A DNA stretch of 45,187 nt from an uncultured Kiritimatiellota bacterium. Its GTDB lineage: Bacteria; Verrucomicrobiota; Kiritimatiellia; RFP12; UBA1067. The notes below the pieces were generated by a model, which was given only the letters and a program-made list of their open reading frames with translations, had not been told where the DNA came from and did no database searches. Both the position numbers and the translations under genes were made by a program. Below, one piece after another: positions 1 to 9,800 of this stretch (the first letter of the stretch is position 1; each line of letters starts with the position of its first letter). Where the stretch lies: the NCBI GenBank assembly GCA_934635045.1, contig CAKTZA010000026.1, positions 1 to 45,187 on the forward strand, written 5' to 3'.

Positions 1-77
1 AGGCGCAGCGGTAGCGGAGCACCTTTGACAGCTGTCGGATTTTCTATACCCCGCTGTTCAGTGACCCATTACGAAAT

Positions 78-92
78 GGGGGCCTGTCCCCC
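78..92. repeat. Short GC-rich hairpin, GGGGGCCTGTCCCCC
   Basis: A compact inverted repeat with five-base G/C arms lies downstream of the nucleoside hydrolase gene. A nearly identical string (GGGGGCCTGTCCCC) occurs near 43440 beside the same ACCCTACCAC repeats, so it looks like part of a dispersed element. It could also help stop transcription of the minus-strand operon, but it has no U-run. Confidence 0.5.
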
Positions 93-102
93 GCAATTCC
101 GC

Positions 103-134
103 CAACCCTACCACTCGAACCCTACCACTGGGGT
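103..134. repeat. Dispersed repeat with two ACCCTACCACT units
   Basis: Two copies of ACCCTACCACT in tandem are followed by GGGGTCAGACAC. The same arrangement recurs inverted at 43396-43456, and a shorter form (CCGACCACTGGGGTCAGGCAC) occurs near 38530. Together they define an intergenic repeat family in this genome. No transposase is visible nearby. Confidence 0.65.
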
Positions 135-173
135 CAGACACTCGTTACACGCGTTACAGACACTCGTTACACG
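135..173. repeat. Two direct copies of a 17-bp repeat
   Basis: The 17-mer CAGACACTCGTTACACG occurs at 135-151 and again at 157-173. The second copy covers the last codons and stop of the nucleoside hydrolase, so its C-terminus (ending TCNECL) appears to be written by the repeat and may have been replaced when the repeat arrived. Confidence 0.7.
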
Positions 174-1224
174 TATGCGCACGCGGCTCTCGTGCAATCA
201 AGTCGTCGAGGATTTGTCCGAGGCCATGGCGCGTGAAGCCGCGCGACTCATCCAGTTGCAGTGCGCCGCCGCCGTTGCCAAGCGTCTCCATCCACGTGTT
301 GGAACCGTCGTCCGCCACGCTGTAGCCGCCCTTCGCAACGGCGAAGAAGGTCTCCGCACCCGTCACCGCCGCCAGCACGGCAATCGGATCCCACGAACAG
401 TGGCCCCCCTCCTCGCGATCCCATGCGCCCGGCTTGTGCGTATCGGCACGCGAAGGCAGGCAACGCCCGTAGACATCGTGCACGGGATTCGGGTACGCAT
501 ACTGCCGTTCCGCCGCCGTCCGCCCCGAATAGACATCGCGTCCGAGGTTGAAATCGGCCACGTAAATCGGAGTCGGCCACTGTGTGAACACGATTTTCGC
601 CGAGGCCGCGTCATGCCGGATGTTGTACTCGCGCCCCTTCGGATAGTCACCCGCCATCGTGTAGAGCGCCCGCACTTTCTTCGCGACGAGTTCCCTTCCG
701 TTCAGCGGCGATGCCGTGTCTGGCCCCGTCTCAAGAAGCCGGCGAAGGTTTGTGAGGAATCCGACACAGCAGATGACAACGCTTCCATCCGGCGCGGCGG
801 CGAGCGCCCTGCGATAGACTACGTTTGCGTCCGGTGCGGCATCCGAATTGAAATGACGGACATCCCGTGCATATTTCTGGGCCAGCCAGGCGTAGGTGCC
901 GTGCCGCGCCATGCGGTCAGGGCCCTCCGTCGTGCCGACAACGCCGATTCCCTTGGCACATCCGACGGGAATGTCGGGCCGCCCGTAGGCGGCGTTGAGA
1001 ATTTCGACGGCGGCGACGGACTGGTTGCCGCGCGTTGAGGAAACCGTCGCGAGAATCTCGCATTTCCCCTCGTCCGCCAGCGCATGCAAGGTTGCGAGCG
1101 CGCCCACGTCATCGTAATCCTCGACCATGTCGGTATCGAAGATAACCTTCGTACGCGGCTGATTGGCCAATCCCACCACCGCCCACGCAATGGCCATGCC
1201 CAATGCCATCAGAAGTCGCTTCAT
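154..1224 (-). CDS. Secreted inosine-uridine nucleoside hydrolase-like protein
   Basis: Predicted 356-residue exported protein of the IUNH fold. The start at 1224 is chosen because it gives a signal peptide (MKRLLMALGMAIAWAVVGLA), has GGCGGAAAG as ribosome site, and overlaps the upstream GH92 stop by ATGA, which suggests translational coupling. The motif FDTDMVEDYDDVGAL, about residues 29-43, matches the calcium-binding DTDxxxDxDDxxAL signature of nucleoside hydrolases. CVGFLTNL and a later HCSWDP segment fit the rest of the fold. Family members cleave N-glycosidic bonds of ribonucleosides. In PVC and Bacteroidetes glycan loci secreted members are common and their substrates are often unknown. 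It is the last gene of the operon running down from 10479. The extreme C-terminus lies in repeat DNA. Confidence 0.8.
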   Translation of the reverse strand: MKRLLMALGMAIAWAVVGLANQPRTKVIFDTDMVEDYDDVGALATLHALADEGKCEILATVSSTRGNQSVAAVEILNAAYGRPDIPVGCAKGIGVVGTTEGPDRMARHGTYAWLAQKYARDVRHFNSDAAPDANVVYRRALAAAPDGSVVICCVGFLTNLRRLLETGPDTASPLNGRELVAKKVRALYTMAGDYPKGREYNIRHDAASAKIVFTQWPTPIYVADFNLGRDVYSGRTAAERQYAYPNPVHDVYGRCLPSRADTHKPGAWDREEGGHCSWDPIAVLAAVTGAETFFAVAKGGYSVADDGSNTWMETLGNGGGALQLDESRGFTRHGLGQILDDLIAREPRAHTCNECL

Positions 1225-3371
1225 CTTTCCGCCGTTCCCCATGCCTTGTTCGGGCGGTTCCCCATTTCGACGCGGACGTGCGCGCCGCGCGCGATGTCCG
1301 CATGGCTCACCCACGCGCGGTTCGACGGCTTGCCGTCAATCGTCACGGACTGAATGTATTTTGCCGCGCGCGAGGAGCCGGGGGCCTCAAGGACGAAGGT
1401 CTTCCCATTCTCAAGGGCAATCGCCGCCCGCGTGAAGACGGGGCTTCCCCAGGCGTATTCGGGCACGCCCGGCGTGACGGGGAAGAACCCCAGCATGGAA
1501 AGCGCCGCGAACGAGCTCATCGCGCCGCCATCCTCGTCGCCGGGAATGCCCATCAGGTCGTTGCGGAACCACGCCTCCAGAACCTTGCGGATCGTCTTTT
1601 GGGTCTTCCACGGTTCGCCCGCAAAGTTGAAGAGATAGGGAATGTGGAAACTCGGCTCGTTGCCCATCGAGAACTGGCCCATCATGCCCGTCGAATCCGC
1701 GAGCTGTGCAGAGAACTTCGGACGATCCGTGCCGAGCGACTCGTTGAAGAGCCGTTCCAGTTTCGCGACGAACGGCTTGCGTCCGCCGAAGAGATCCATC
1801 AGCCCCGGAATGTCGTGCAGCACGTCCCAGTTGTAGGTCCAGCCATTGTTCTCGTCGTAGTAGTCGCGTGCCGCCGCGCCCCCCGAAAGCTTGTAGTCGA
1901 ACGGCTCGATCCACTTCCCGTCCGCGTCCTTCGGATGGAAGAAGCCCGTATCCGACTTCCACAGAAGCCGATAGTTCTTGGAAAGCCGCTCCCATTCCGC
2001 AATCTCCGCCGCCGGACGCTTCAGCTCCTTCGCGAGTTCCGCCATGCACCACGCATCGTAGGCGTGGCCAAGCGTGACGGGCACGGGCTGCCGCTTCTCC
2101 CACGGCACGATCTGCTCGCACGTCTCCTTTTCGCCCTCCTTCAGCGCCGGGAAATAGCCGCGCTCGTCCATGAAGCGGTCAAGTTCAGTCTTGGCACAGC
2201 GCTTCCACGGGATGTAACTCGCCTCCTTCAGCGTCTTCGAGCACGCCGCATACGCCGCCGCGAGGTCGAAGGCGCGGATTCCCTTGCGCCACGCATCGAG
2301 AAAGAGCGAGACCGTGTGGAAGCCGTTCATGCAGTGAGCATCCTCCCCCAGCGCCGGGAAGGTCGGAACCCACCCCTCCTTCGTCTGCGCGGCGAAGCGC
2401 AGATAGCTTGTCAGTTTCGCGGCCTGCGCTTCCGGCTCGAGAATCGTCATCAGCGGATGCGCCGAGCGGAACGTGTCCCACGACCAGTCGTCCGTGTACT
2501 GGCGAACGCCGTCCGCGTCGTGAATTTTCTTGTCCCACCCGCAGTACCGGCCGTCTTCCGTGACGTCAATCATGCGCTCGTAGCAACGGTAGAGAGCCGT
2601 GTAGAAGACGGTCTTCTGGTCATCCGTGCCGCCCTCGACGCGAACCTTGCCAAGCCTCTCGTTCCACGCGGCGCGTCCAGCGGCGGCGATCTTGTCCAAA
2701 TCCCAGCCGGGAATCTCGCGCCGCAAACTGGCCTTCGCCTGTGCGGACGAAATGAGCGAAATTGCATAGCGGAAGCGCACCGTTCCCGGTTGCGAACCGA
2801 ACGTGAAGACGCGCTCCTTGCCGTCGTTCACAAGCGCCGACGGCTTTCGGTCGAACTCGCCGTAAAAATAAATCGTCGTGCCCCAGTGAACCTCGAAGCC
2901 CGTCAGCGCACGGCCGTTCCACTTCAACTCGCCGGCCTCGCTTGTGCCGACCGTGACCGTCTGCGGCCCCGCCTCCTCGAAGGCGACGGAAATAATCGCC
3001 GACTTCTCGGCGGGCGCGAGCGCGACCTGCGCAGCGGCGGAATCGATGTAGCCGTCATAGCGGTAGGGTTTTATGACCTGCTGGTCGAACGTCATTGGCG
3101 ACGGGCCCGGGCGGAACGTGAAGCGCCCCCAGTGGTGGCGGTGCGTCGCCACGAGGAGCTTGAAGCTTTCGACCCGGTCCTGCGTGTACTGGTCGTTCGG
3201 CGGGAAGACCCGCAGCTGCCCGTTCGGGCGCCCGACCGTCGGGTAGACGGGGACGAGCAGGTGGCTGATCCAGCCGATTTCGGTGTTCACCCAGTCCACG
3301 GGCTCCTTCGCCTCGGCGAACGCCGCAGACGCAAGAAGCGCGGACAGCCCAAGGGACAATGCCGTGCGCAT
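1221..3371 (-). CDS. GH92 family alpha-mannosidase, secreted
   Basis: A 716-residue protein with a clear signal peptide (cleavage near ASAAFA-EAKE). GH92 enzymes are calcium-dependent exo-alpha-mannosidases, mostly acting on alpha-1,2 links of N-glycans and mannan. Key motifs are present: GNEPSFHIPYLFNFAG with the likely general acid Glu572, and GIPGDEDGGAMSSF with Asp612 and Asp614, matching the Asp pair that activates water in characterised members. The length is normal for the family. Its ribosome site AGGAGG lies in the 15-base gap after the leucine-rich-repeat gene, and its stop overlaps the nucleoside hydrolase start, so it belongs to that operon. A fossil of a second GH92 C-terminus lies at 12332-12403. 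The exact linkage preference cannot be read from sequence. Confidence 0.93.
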   Translation of the reverse strand: MRTALSLGLSALLASAAFAEAKEPVDWVNTEIGWISHLLVPVYPTVGRPNGQLRVFPPNDQYTQDRVESFKLLVATHRHHWGRFTFRPGPSPMTFDQQVIKPYRYDGYIDSAAAQVALAPAEKSAIISVAFEEAGPQTVTVGTSEAGELKWNGRALTGFEVHWGTTIYFYGEFDRKPSALVNDGKERVFTFGSQPGTVRFRYAISLISSAQAKASLRREIPGWDLDKIAAAGRAAWNERLGKVRVEGGTDDQKTVFYTALYRCYERMIDVTEDGRYCGWDKKIHDADGVRQYTDDWSWDTFRSAHPLMTILEPEAQAAKLTSYLRFAAQTKEGWVPTFPALGEDAHCMNGFHTVSLFLDAWRKGIRAFDLAAAYAACSKTLKEASYIPWKRCAKTELDRFMDERGYFPALKEGEKETCEQIVPWEKRQPVPVTLGHAYDAWCMAELAKELKRPAAEIAEWERLSKNYRLLWKSDTGFFHPKDADGKWIEPFDYKLSGGAAARDYYDENNGWTYNWDVLHDIPGLMDLFGGRKPFVAKLERLFNESLGTDRPKFSAQLADSTGMMGQFSMGNEPSFHIPYLFNFAGEPWKTQKTIRKVLEAWFRNDLMGIPGDEDGGAMSSFAALSMLGFFPVTPGVPEYAWGSPVFTRAAIALENGKTFVLEAPGSSRAAKYIQSVTIDGKPSNRAWVSHADIARGAHVRVEMGNRPNKAWGTAER

Positions 3372-3386
3372 GGCGAATCCCCTCCT

Positions 3387-6300
3387 TTACCGGATGACCA
3401 CCGCAATGCCGCGCGGATCGAACGGCGACGGACGCTTCACGACAAGCGCCTTGCCGAGCGGGGCCTCCGCCCCGCCGCGATACACGCCCAGGATCTCCTC
3501 GCCCGGCAGCTGCGCCCGCTCGGCCTCCGAGACGGCCGTGTCGATGTAGGGCGTCCCCGACCACATCAGGGCGGAGACGCAGATGACGACCGGCTTCGTC
3601 TCCGCCGCCTCCACCCCGGACGTCAGGGCCGCGAACGCCTCGCCGTTGTCCGCGACCGCCGGACCCGTGAAGACGATCTCGCGCGGCGTCGAGCCGCCCT
3701 CGAACGGCGCCTCGCCGACGGTCAGGCCCGCCGCGTTGTGGACGCGGAGCGACCGCAGCCTCGGATCGTGCGCGAAGGCCCGCGCGCCGATCTCCGTCAC
3801 GTACGTGCGTCTCTTCCGCCCGCCCAGCTCGACCGCCTCGACGTTCGGCATCCACGCCAGCGCTTCCTTCTGAACGACGCAGAGGGACGGCAGGCGCAGC
3901 GTGCCGGACGCCTCCATATGTCTGCCGTAGTCGTTCGCCCACGCCTGGCTCGCGAGGGAGGCCAGTCGCGGGAGGTTCCACCAGTCGAGCTTCGTCTCGG
4001 ACAGCGGCATGCCCCAGAACGCATAGTTCTGGTCGAACGCCGCCGTCAGCGAGGGGGTCTGGAGAATGAGCCGCGTCAGGCTGGCGTGTCCGTTCCAGTT
4101 GCACCAGAGGCCGCCCATTTTGGGCTCGTCGAAGACGACCGTGCGGTAGGAGGCCTGGCCCGACTCGTCCACGGCGAAGAGCTGCGCCCACGAGAGGTCG
4201 GTCAGCGTTCCCGGCGTGAAGAGCGTCGTGACCGCACCCTTCCCGTTCCTCTCCCGCACGAGAAGGCTGCCGCACGCCTCCCACACGACGAACGTCCACG
4301 GCGTCCCGTCGCCCGGAAGGAGGACGTCGCCGCCGAGGTCGAGCGTCCCCACGCCCTCGTCCGAGTCGGCGAACAGCCCGTGCGCCGTGCCGTTGCCCAG
4401 CCCCAGCGCGCGGTTGCCGTCCTTGACCGTGACGTTGATCGTGAAGTTGCCGTTCGACGCCGTCTTGAGGTCTTCGGACAGCGTCCACGGGTGCGTGAAG
4501 CGCGCGAGGACCCACGTGTCGTTCGAGACGACGAGCGTCAGCGGCGTTTCCGCGCACATCCCGTTCGGCACGTCGCCATACCACTTGTGGAAGGTTCCCG
4601 TGGCCGAGGGCTTCGGCGTGAGCGTCAGCGTCGTCCCCGCCGCGTACGAGCCGTCCGAACCCGGCGCGAGGTCGGACGAGACCTCGACCGCGTCCCCGAA
4701 GAACGCGTCGTGCTCGACCGTGACCCGGCACCGAGCCGCCTCGGCGACGTCGCAGACGTACTGCTCGTGCACCGTGCGGAAGGCGTCCGCCGCGACGACG
4801 CCGAACGGCATCGGGCGGTCAGGGTTCGCCTTCTGAATCGCACGGCGTTCCGCGTCGGAGAGCGGCGTCACCTTCCCGGCGAGCGCGGTCTCCCACGCCG
4901 CGTCGCCGCGCGGCACGGCGAAGAACACCGTCCGCGCCGCCGCGTCCGCGAACCGGAAGCCGTCGGCGAACGCCGGCACGCCGCCCGTGAAGACGACCTC
5001 CTCCAGCGGCTGGCCGCCGAAGGCGTTCGCGCCGACCGTGAAGCCGTCCGCGCCGCCGATCACCAGCCGCTTCAGCCGGCCGACCGCGCGGCCGGCGCCC
5101 ATGTCGCGGGCGATCAGCACGTTCGCGCCAATGGACTTGACGGACTTCGACGTCTCGCCCAGCCGCGCCTCCGTCAGGGAATGGCAGTCGCCAAAGGCCC
5201 AGTCCGCCAGCGTCTCGACGGACGGAAGCGAAAGGGTTCCCGAAAGGCCCGTGTTCCAGAACGCATAGCCGACGGACTTCAGGGCCGGAAGGTTCCAGTG
5301 CGACACGTCCGTCTCGCCCAGCGGATAGTAGCCGTCTCCGAGGAACGAACCTTCCCCTATCGCCGTCAGGCCTGGCATCGCCAGCACCAGCCGCCGCATC
5401 GTCGGGCAGCAGGACGTCCATGCGTGGATTGCCTCCTGGCGGCCGGACATGACGACGAGTTCCTCGGCCGTCGTCCAGCCGTAGGTGAACTGCGTGACGA
5501 GGGTCGCCTCCGGCGAAAGGACGATGACGCGCGGCCCCTTGTCCGCCGGTGTCGCAAGGGCCTGGTCGATGTGTCCGAGAATCTTCATCAAAGCGCCGCT
5601 CGCGGCATTCGTCGCGGAACCCGACGAGAAGTCGAGGTATTCGCCGACGTAGTCGTTCGCGAAGGCATTCTCCGTCGTCCAGCCCGTGCCGATGATGACA
5701 TTGCCATGCTCGTCCCAACAGCGCAGCTTCCAGTTGCCGTCCGAGACAAACTGAGATCCGTCCTCATCCTTCGTATAGCACCAGACCTTCGGCTCGTGGC
5801 GCACGACCGCGAGCGAACCGCCCGCCGCCGCGAGGACAAGCGTCGCGCCGTCTGCCGACACGTCGAACGCGGCGACTTTCGCGCCCACCAGCGCACGGAG
5901 GTCATCCGCCGCGACGGTCTTCGTCCACGTCGAGTCGATCTCCAGCGCATCCGCCGCGAACACGTAAACCGTCAGGTCGCCCGCCTCCGTCAGCACGTAA
6001 AGGCGCGGACGGAAATCATTCGCGTGGCTCAGGCGCACTGCGACGATCGGCGAGGCGAGATCCGAGAGGAGCGTCTGCCGCGCACCGCTCGCGAGATTGA
6101 CGAGCGCAACCGTCGTACCATTCCCGACAAGCGCATAGTCGCTACCGCCTATTGTGTAGATTGCGAAGTCCGTAATCGACCCCAACCCCGTGGCAACCGT
6201 CGTCGCGGACTTCGTCAGCGTGAGCGACCCTGTGAGCGCATTTCCCGAAACGGACCAGCGAACGAGCGCACCATCCGTCACCGACCACGCGCCCGTCCCC

Positions 6301-6803
6301 TTTCCGTCCAGCACGACCGTTTCCGCCGCGCCGTTTACGGTTGCGCCAACGGGTTTGAACCGCTTGGTCCAGGCGCGGTAGGTGAGCGCACCGTTCGGCA
6401 GGGCGCGGGCGATGCCTTCCGAATTCCACGCAACCGCCGCGCCAAGCGTCCCCGATGGGATGAAACCGAATGCGCCGTCGCCGAGGCCGAGATCCGCCGT
6501 CGCGGCAGAAATGCCCGCATCCGCCGTCACCGTGTCCGCCGCATCGAGTGCCGCGAGGTCGGCCATACGGAACGCGGCGATGCGTCCGCCCGCCTCCGTC
6601 GTGGCGGAAAAGCCGAGCCAGTCACCATCCGCCGAGAGCCGCAGGGCGGGCGCGGTGAACGTCTCCGCGCCCACGCCGACCTTCGCCTTCACCGTCGGGT
6701 TCACGTACCAAGGCAGTGCCCCCGAACTGGCGTGCACCGTCATTCCCACGATGAGCAAGAATCCCCAGAGTAATCCGTTGCTACAACTTTTTATCATTCT
6801 CAT
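3387..6803 (-). CDS. Giant secreted BspA-type leucine-rich-repeat protein
   Basis: An 1138-residue exported protein (signal peptide about residues 1-28, ending near VHASSG). Residues about 45-370 are rich in short beta segments and resemble a propeller-like N-terminal module. From about 400, BspA-type LRR_5 repeats appear (for example LKSVGYAFWNTGLSG, VETLADWAFGDC, LKRLVIGGADGFTVG), interrupted around 720-770 by an InlB-like B-repeat (SYAAGTTLTLTPKP then FHKWYGD). A second LRR block follows. The protein ends RGIAVVIR, a tail shared with two other secreted proteins here. AGGAGA lies 8 bases before ATG 6803. BspA-type repeats usually mediate surface adhesion or matrix binding. No catalytic motif was seen. 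It sits second in the operon, between the GH78-MBL and GH92 genes. Confidence 0.8.
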   Translation of the reverse strand: MRMIKSCSNGLLWGFLLIVGMTVHASSGALPWYVNPTVKAKVGVGAETFTAPALRLSADGDWLGFSATTEAGGRIAAFRMADLAALDAADTVTADAGISAATADLGLGDGAFGFIPSGTLGAAVAWNSEGIARALPNGALTYRAWTKRFKPVGATVNGAAETVVLDGKGTGAWSVTDGALVRWSVSGNALTGSLTLTKSATTVATGLGSITDFAIYTIGGSDYALVGNGTTVALVNLASGARQTLLSDLASPIVAVRLSHANDFRPRLYVLTEAGDLTVYVFAADALEIDSTWTKTVAADDLRALVGAKVAAFDVSADGATLVLAAAGGSLAVVRHEPKVWCYTKDEDGSQFVSDGNWKLRCWDEHGNVIIGTGWTTENAFANDYVGEYLDFSSGSATNAASGALMKILGHIDQALATPADKGPRVIVLSPEATLVTQFTYGWTTAEELVVMSGRQEAIHAWTSCCPTMRRLVLAMPGLTAIGEGSFLGDGYYPLGETDVSHWNLPALKSVGYAFWNTGLSGTLSLPSVETLADWAFGDCHSLTEARLGETSKSVKSIGANVLIARDMGAGRAVGRLKRLVIGGADGFTVGANAFGGQPLEEVVFTGGVPAFADGFRFADAAARTVFFAVPRGDAAWETALAGKVTPLSDAERRAIQKANPDRPMPFGVVAADAFRTVHEQYVCDVAEAARCRVTVEHDAFFGDAVEVSSDLAPGSDGSYAAGTTLTLTPKPSATGTFHKWYGDVPNGMCAETPLTLVVSNDTWVLARFTHPWTLSEDLKTASNGNFTINVTVKDGNRALGLGNGTAHGLFADSDEGVGTLDLGGDVLLPGDGTPWTFVVWEACGSLLVRERNGKGAVTTLFTPGTLTDLSWAQLFAVDESGQASYRTVVFDEPKMGGLWCNWNGHASLTRLILQTPSLTAAFDQNYAFWGMPLSETKLDWWNLPRLASLASQAWANDYGRHMEASGTLRLPSLCVVQKEALAWMPNVEAVELGGRKRRTYVTEIGARAFAHDPRLRSLRVHNAAGLTVGEAPFEGGSTPREIVFTGPAVADNGEAFAALTSGVEAAETKPVVICVSALMWSGTPYIDTAVSEAERAQLPGEEILGVYRGGAEAPLGKALVVKRPSPFDPRGIAVVIR

Positions 6804-6888
6804 GACGAGTTCTCCTTGTTTTTAGTGTTTGACAGAAATTGCCTTTTCAACCGCCGCGTCCGTTCTTAACCCCTTCTCTTTCTTTGCT

Positions 6889-9800
6889 TCATTTCTCCAT
6901 CGAGATGCCGTCCCAGACGCCCGTCACCCGCAACTCCTCGTCATACGGCGAGAGCGTAAAGACTCGGTAGGACGCACCGCCGGGCGCGACCTTGACGACC
7001 ACGTGCCCGCCCATCGGCGGCAAATCGCGCCACCACGGCGCGCCCGCGTGCTCGACGCGCGAACGGTCGAAGACATAGGTGGGGAAGACCATGCGCGCGC
7101 CCGGATAGAGCGACCTGTCCGTGAGCGTCTCCATCTGCTGCGCCTGGAAATGGAACGGCTCCCAGACGTTGTCGACATAGACGGCCGCGCGGACGGCGCG
7201 CACGAACGCCGGCGGCATCGTCTCGCGCCAGCCGTGGTGATTCTCCTTGCAGACATCGACCGGGCCGACGACCGGGCCCAGCAAAGTCTCGTAATCCGTC
7301 CAGGCGTCCGGCCCCGTCTTCCAGCCGCCATTGGCGTCGCCCGCCGAGCAGAAGCGAAACGGCCCGTAGGAGATGACGACCCCCAGGCTGAGGAGATTCT
7401 GGTCAGGGTTGTGCCCACCGGCCTTCAGATGCGCCGCCGCAACATCGCGCGTCTCCGTGCCGCGCCCCGTCCACATGACGCCATTTGCGCACAGGTTCCG
7501 CACATGGAACAGTTTCGCGAACGCGCCGTTCGCGTCGTGCCGAAGCGCGATCTGGTCAAGCGCGCCCACGCGGAACGGCTCCTGAACCGTTCCGTCCCGT
7601 GCCTTCGCCCGCGCAACGAACGTCTCCATCATCTTCATGACCGGCGCCTCTTCGGTGCGGTACTTGCCGTGTTCGGGATACTCGTGGTCGAAGAACTGCC
7701 CGATGCGGAAGAACTCGCCGACCGTCGCCAGCCCGCTCGTCTTCCGTCCGTCCGCCGTGACATAGGCATACGTCGGATCGCCGCAGTGGTCGCTGTGCCA
7801 ATGGGTGGCGATCATGTAGTCGATCCGCGTGGGATCGGGCGAGACGCGCCGGATGTACCGCGCCATCCATTCGCCGCCCGTGCGCGCGGCGGACGGGAGT
7901 TTCGGGATGACGTCGGACTGCGAGGACTTCGCCCAGTCGCCCGTGTCGCAGACGACGGTCGTGCCGTCGGGGAAGATCCAGAACTGGTTCTCGCCCGTGC
8001 CCGTGTAGACCGAATGAAGTTCGAGTTCGCCCTTCTGCCACGGCGGCAGACGACGGCCGACCGCCGGGTCATCCGGCGCGCGGACGATGCGCGGACGCTC
8101 CGCCGCGACCGCCGTCCGCGTCCATCCGCGCGGCAAGACGACCTTCTCCTTCAATCTGCCGCCTTCCCGCGTCCAGGAATACGACAGCCGTCCGTCCGGC
8201 GTCGGCACCGACAGGCTGGCGCGCGTCAACCCGACGCCCTCCGGCGCGCGCAGCGTCACCCGCTTGGCGCGCAAGTCGATCGCGCGGACGCCCGCCGCGC
8301 AGCTCGCCAGGATGTTGGCCAGCGAACTGGCGTAGCCATGGCTACAGCTGTTCTTCCCCTCCGCCACCAGGCCCTCCCACAGCGTGCCCGTGCGGTCGGC
8401 CATGTGCAGGAACCATCCGCAGCAGTCCTTCAGGGCCTTTCGGTCAAGCCCCTGCCGCGCGAGGACGTTCAGCCGGAACATGATGCCGACGAACGTCTCG
8501 GACGGCGGCACGTCCGGATAGAGGCCTTTGGACACGCGCGCGGGGCCGAACTCGTACACGAGTTTCCGCCAGAGCTCGGGATGCGACTGCGGCGTCGCCA
8601 CGGCGAAGTAGAAGGCGTAGTACTGGCACGTCTCCGTGTGATGTTCCGTGCGCACGAGCCGCCCGTCGGGCTGGCGCACGGCATTGTCGTGGAACCACGT
8701 GCCGTCCCAGCTCTGGCGGCGCACGGTCGCGCGCACGCGAGCGGCCTCTTCCGCGCAGTCGGGCAGCCCGTAGAGCGCGGCGACCTCGTCGAGCGCCTTC
8801 GCCCAGAGCATGTTCGACGGATAGTTCACGTCCTGCGCGAGCGACTGGGCCGCATCCCACGAGATGAAGCACCAGAACGGACAGTCGGACGGCAGCTTCT
8901 CCAAAAGGCCGTCCGCGTTCCTGAAGCCGCGCAGGGTCTCGACCTGCGACAGGACGCGCGCCTTCAGCGCATCCGCCGTCGCGCGGTCGCCCGTCTCGCG
9001 GACATAGTTCGCCAACTCGACGATGAACCACATCGACCAGTTCGGTATGATCGCGCCGCCGGTGCCGGGATAGAACGACGGAAGCCAGCCCGGCGGACAG
9101 CCCGGATAGGATTCCGCCTGCGCAACGCCCTCCATCGCCAGGCGCGCCATGCCGTTGTTCCCGGCCAGCAGACGGCTCGCCGCCGTCACGAACCACGTGT
9201 CGCAGCGCGCCGCGTTGCGCTCGCGGCTCGGGCAGTCCATCGGCATGTCCATCGTCGATTGCGCGCACGTCTCCTGCGCGGCGGCGAAGAGCCGCTCCAG
9301 CCGCGCATCGTCGCAAGAGAAGCGGGCGGCGTAAGGTTCGGGATTCTTGTACTCGCGCATCTCCACGCTCGACACGGTGGCCGCGCCTCCCGACATGAAC
9401 GCATGGACATAGCGACACGCCGTCGCCTCGAACGCCTCCAGCTCGTAGGTGCCGGGCTGCGTCAGCTCCCAGACGGACACCATGGGGAAGCCGAAGCGCC
9501 GCAGGGGATCGGGCAGACCGTCGAGCAGCACCTCGTCCATCACGAGGAAGAGCGTCCCCGGCTCCGAACACGAGACCGTGCAGCGCACGAAGCCCGCGTC
9601 ATCGAACCCAATGTCGAAGATCGCGCCCCGGCCCTTGGCGACGGCGGTGGGCGCACCGTCGTCCGCCTTCGCCGTGACGCGCACATCGCGAAGGCGCTTG
9701 AGCAAGTCCCAGCCGTCAACGGCAAGGGCCGGACGTTCCGGCGGCGTACGGTCGTCAAAGCCAAACGCCGTCTCCGAGATTCGGCGCGCGGCACGCATCC

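Noticed and set aside
25..50. A consensus TTGACA at 25-30 followed by TCTATACC, possible plus-strand promoter
   Set aside because: The spacing to a -10 is too short and no plus-strand gene follows; the downstream plus frame is antisense to the nucleoside hydrolase.
1203..6773. A 1856-codon plus-strand open frame opposite the GH92 and LRR genes
   Set aside because: It is antisense to two genes with clear families, and its translation is Arg/Glu/Ala-rich without domains. Such frames arise because stops are rare on the complement of GC-rich coding DNA. The same holds for long plus-strand frames at 6829-10662, 18130-21069, 21333-23678, 25004-29284 and 34605-36797.
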